Source: Plecoglossus altivelis
Lineage: Eukaryota; Chordata; Actinopteri; Osmeriformes; Plecoglossidae
Length of the DNA: 64,000 bases
Assembly (NCBI GenBank): GCA_036571765.1
Contig: BROE01000024.1
Span: forward strand, 10,368,875 to 10,432,874
Reading direction: 5' to 3'
Shown here: positions 62,771 to 64,000 of the stretch, one piece after another
Layout of the letters: each line of letters begins with the position of its first letter
Position numbering within the stretch: the stretch's first letter is position 1
Translations under genes and position numbers: made by a program
Notes under the pieces: generated by a model
What the model saw: only the letters and a program-made list of their open reading frames with translations
What the model was told of the DNA's origin: nothing
The model's database searches: none

Positions 62771-63489
62771 TGGAGGTGAGGATCACATCGCTCTGCTGTG
62801 CACACAGCATCTGCACCAGCCGCAGACGAGGATGACTCAGGATTGATGTGTCTGGCTGCATTCTGCCGAGTCATGCCTGACTCTGTTGTGCTGCGTTGAG
62901 TGTCTGCGTTGTGCCTCTCCTCCCGTGGGAGTGGTGTCTGTGAAAGCTCTGAGGAAGACTAATCCACTGGTTTTCATGGCGTTTATCGTGCGCCTTTCAT
63001 GTCATGTTGCATCATTACTGTGGGTCTTCCGGAATGGACTGCGATGGATAGAAGAGGCAGAAATCCCTTGCGGCTAATGCGTTGCCTGTCCTTAGCAAGC
63101 CATGGATACTGCGGATGTGTGTGTGTGTGTGATTGTGTATGCATGTGCTAATGTGTGTGAGGTTTTCAAGGGATTTGTTTAGCAGGTCAGCCTGCAGTGT
63201 CTGTCTGTAAACGACCATCTCACCATGGTGTGCTCCCGTAATGCCTCTTCAGTGCTAACGCTAAGCCCACCATGATCCCCAAACTCATTACGCCTGTTTC
63301 GACTTTAGCCCTATGTTGTTTGATACAACACCCGTCCCTCTCCCCCACGTGCTGTAGCCTTGCGTTGGACTGAGACTTCCATGACTCACCAGGTATTTGC
63401 TTTACGGTATTTACTCGTACGGTCTCATGGCATTTCTGGTCTAAAAGTAGAGTCTGAATACCTGTGGTTTTGTCATGGATGGTTGTTCG

Positions 63490-63655
63490 GTGTGCGTGCC
63501 TGTGGGAGCGCGTATGCCTGTGTGTGTTTGTGCCTGTGTGCCTGTGTGTGTTTGTGCCTGTGTGCCTGTGTGTTTGTGCCTGTGGGAGTGTGTGTGTCTG
63601 TGTGATTATGCCCGCCTGCCCGTGTCTGTGCCTGTGTGTGTGTGTGTGTGTGGTC
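63490..63655. repeat. TG-rich imperfect repeat (GTGCCTGTGTGCCTGTGTGTTT units)
   Basis: GTGCCTGTGTG phrases repeat with variable length, ending in (TG)n at 63635-63652. Frames across it read Cys/Val-rich peptides and are artefacts. Confidence 0.9.
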
Positions 63656-64000
63656 TGACTTTGCCCGCGTCTGTTGTGCGAGTGTGTGTCTGTGAGTCCA
63701 GAGAGGCTGGTCATCGGAGTGCTGCTGCTGACTGGATTAAGGTCTTGGTGGGCCGCTCACTGGGCTCGCCTCCATTTGGGAAAGTAGGATTTGGATTTGA
63801 GATAGCAGCAACAGGGAGCTCAGAGCTGGGATGTCCCACACAGAGAGGGACAGAGATCTAGAGGCAGAATGAGAGGATGAGGAAGAAGAGGAGGAGGGGT
63901 TATAGAGGGAGGGATAAGAAGAGGAAGAATGGTTCTGGTTTGTCTTAGATTCAGAGGTTCAAACTCATACACTGTAGAGTCAAAGTGTGTTGCCCTTAAA

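Larger units (their letters stand above)
52301..64000 (+). other. JPH1 intron 2, running off the right edge
   Basis: From the GTAGGT donor at 52301 I find no exon that continues the JPH1 frame. The expected continuation (the TAHARAKADAADQA-type segment of the family) was sought and is absent. So the intron appears to exceed 11.7 kb, or exon 3 is unseen. It is rich in simple and short tandem repeats, listed separately, plus a fish dispersed repeat near 59,085 and a 29-base N gap at 61534-61562. Confidence 0.65.

Overview
The window is from a ray-finned (teleost) fish genome. It holds spliced genes with short GT-AG introns. Dinucleotide and other simple repeats are very dense. There are relics of fish-type retroelements, and the four protein genes read as vertebrate orthologues. 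I cannot name the species from the sequence.

Four protein-coding genes can be assembled exon by exon. From left to right they are: CRISPLD1 (minus strand, only its first two coding exons, the rest lies beyond the left edge); PI15 (minus, complete, 5 coding exons, 258 aa); GDAP1 (minus, complete, 6 coding exons, 364 aa); and JPH1 (plus, its first two coding exons, with intron 2 running off the right edge). This is the same neighbourhood as human chromosome 8q21 (JPH1, GDAP1, PI15, CRISPLD1), so it is an ancient conserved block and not a new arrangement. Zebrafish keeps a/b duplicates of several of these genes, and I cannot decide which copy this is.

Layout: 1-6371 holds the CRISPLD1 5' part with a 5.9 kb intron full of purine/pyrimidine tracts. 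6372-14715 is CRISPLD1 upstream sequence and the spacer to PI15. 14716-19412 is PI15 with a long inferred 3' UTR, a probable 5' UTR intron and a TATA-type promoter. 19413-44205 is a roughly 25 kb spacer without a recognisable gene; it contains a truncated RTE/Rex-like LINE end, several tandem repeats, a 24-bp perfect palindrome and a 171-bp tandem duplication that may be an assembly error. 44206-47580 is GDAP1. 47577-48866 is the 1.3 kb divergent promoter region. 48867-64000 is JPH1 exons 1-2 and two introns.

Functionally the four genes are not a pathway. CRISPLD1 and PI15 are sister secreted CAP-domain proteins with matching exon structure. GDAP1 is a GST-like tail-anchored mitochondrial outer-membrane protein. 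JPH1 tethers sarcoplasmic reticulum to plasma membrane. I found no CRISPR array, phage, toxin system or convincing RNA gene, and nothing that looks like an undescribed biological system. The observations most worth checking are the 171-bp tandem duplication, the palindrome, the three-copy repeat around a 22-bp-arm AT hairpin, and the YY1-type site over the GDAP1 start codon.
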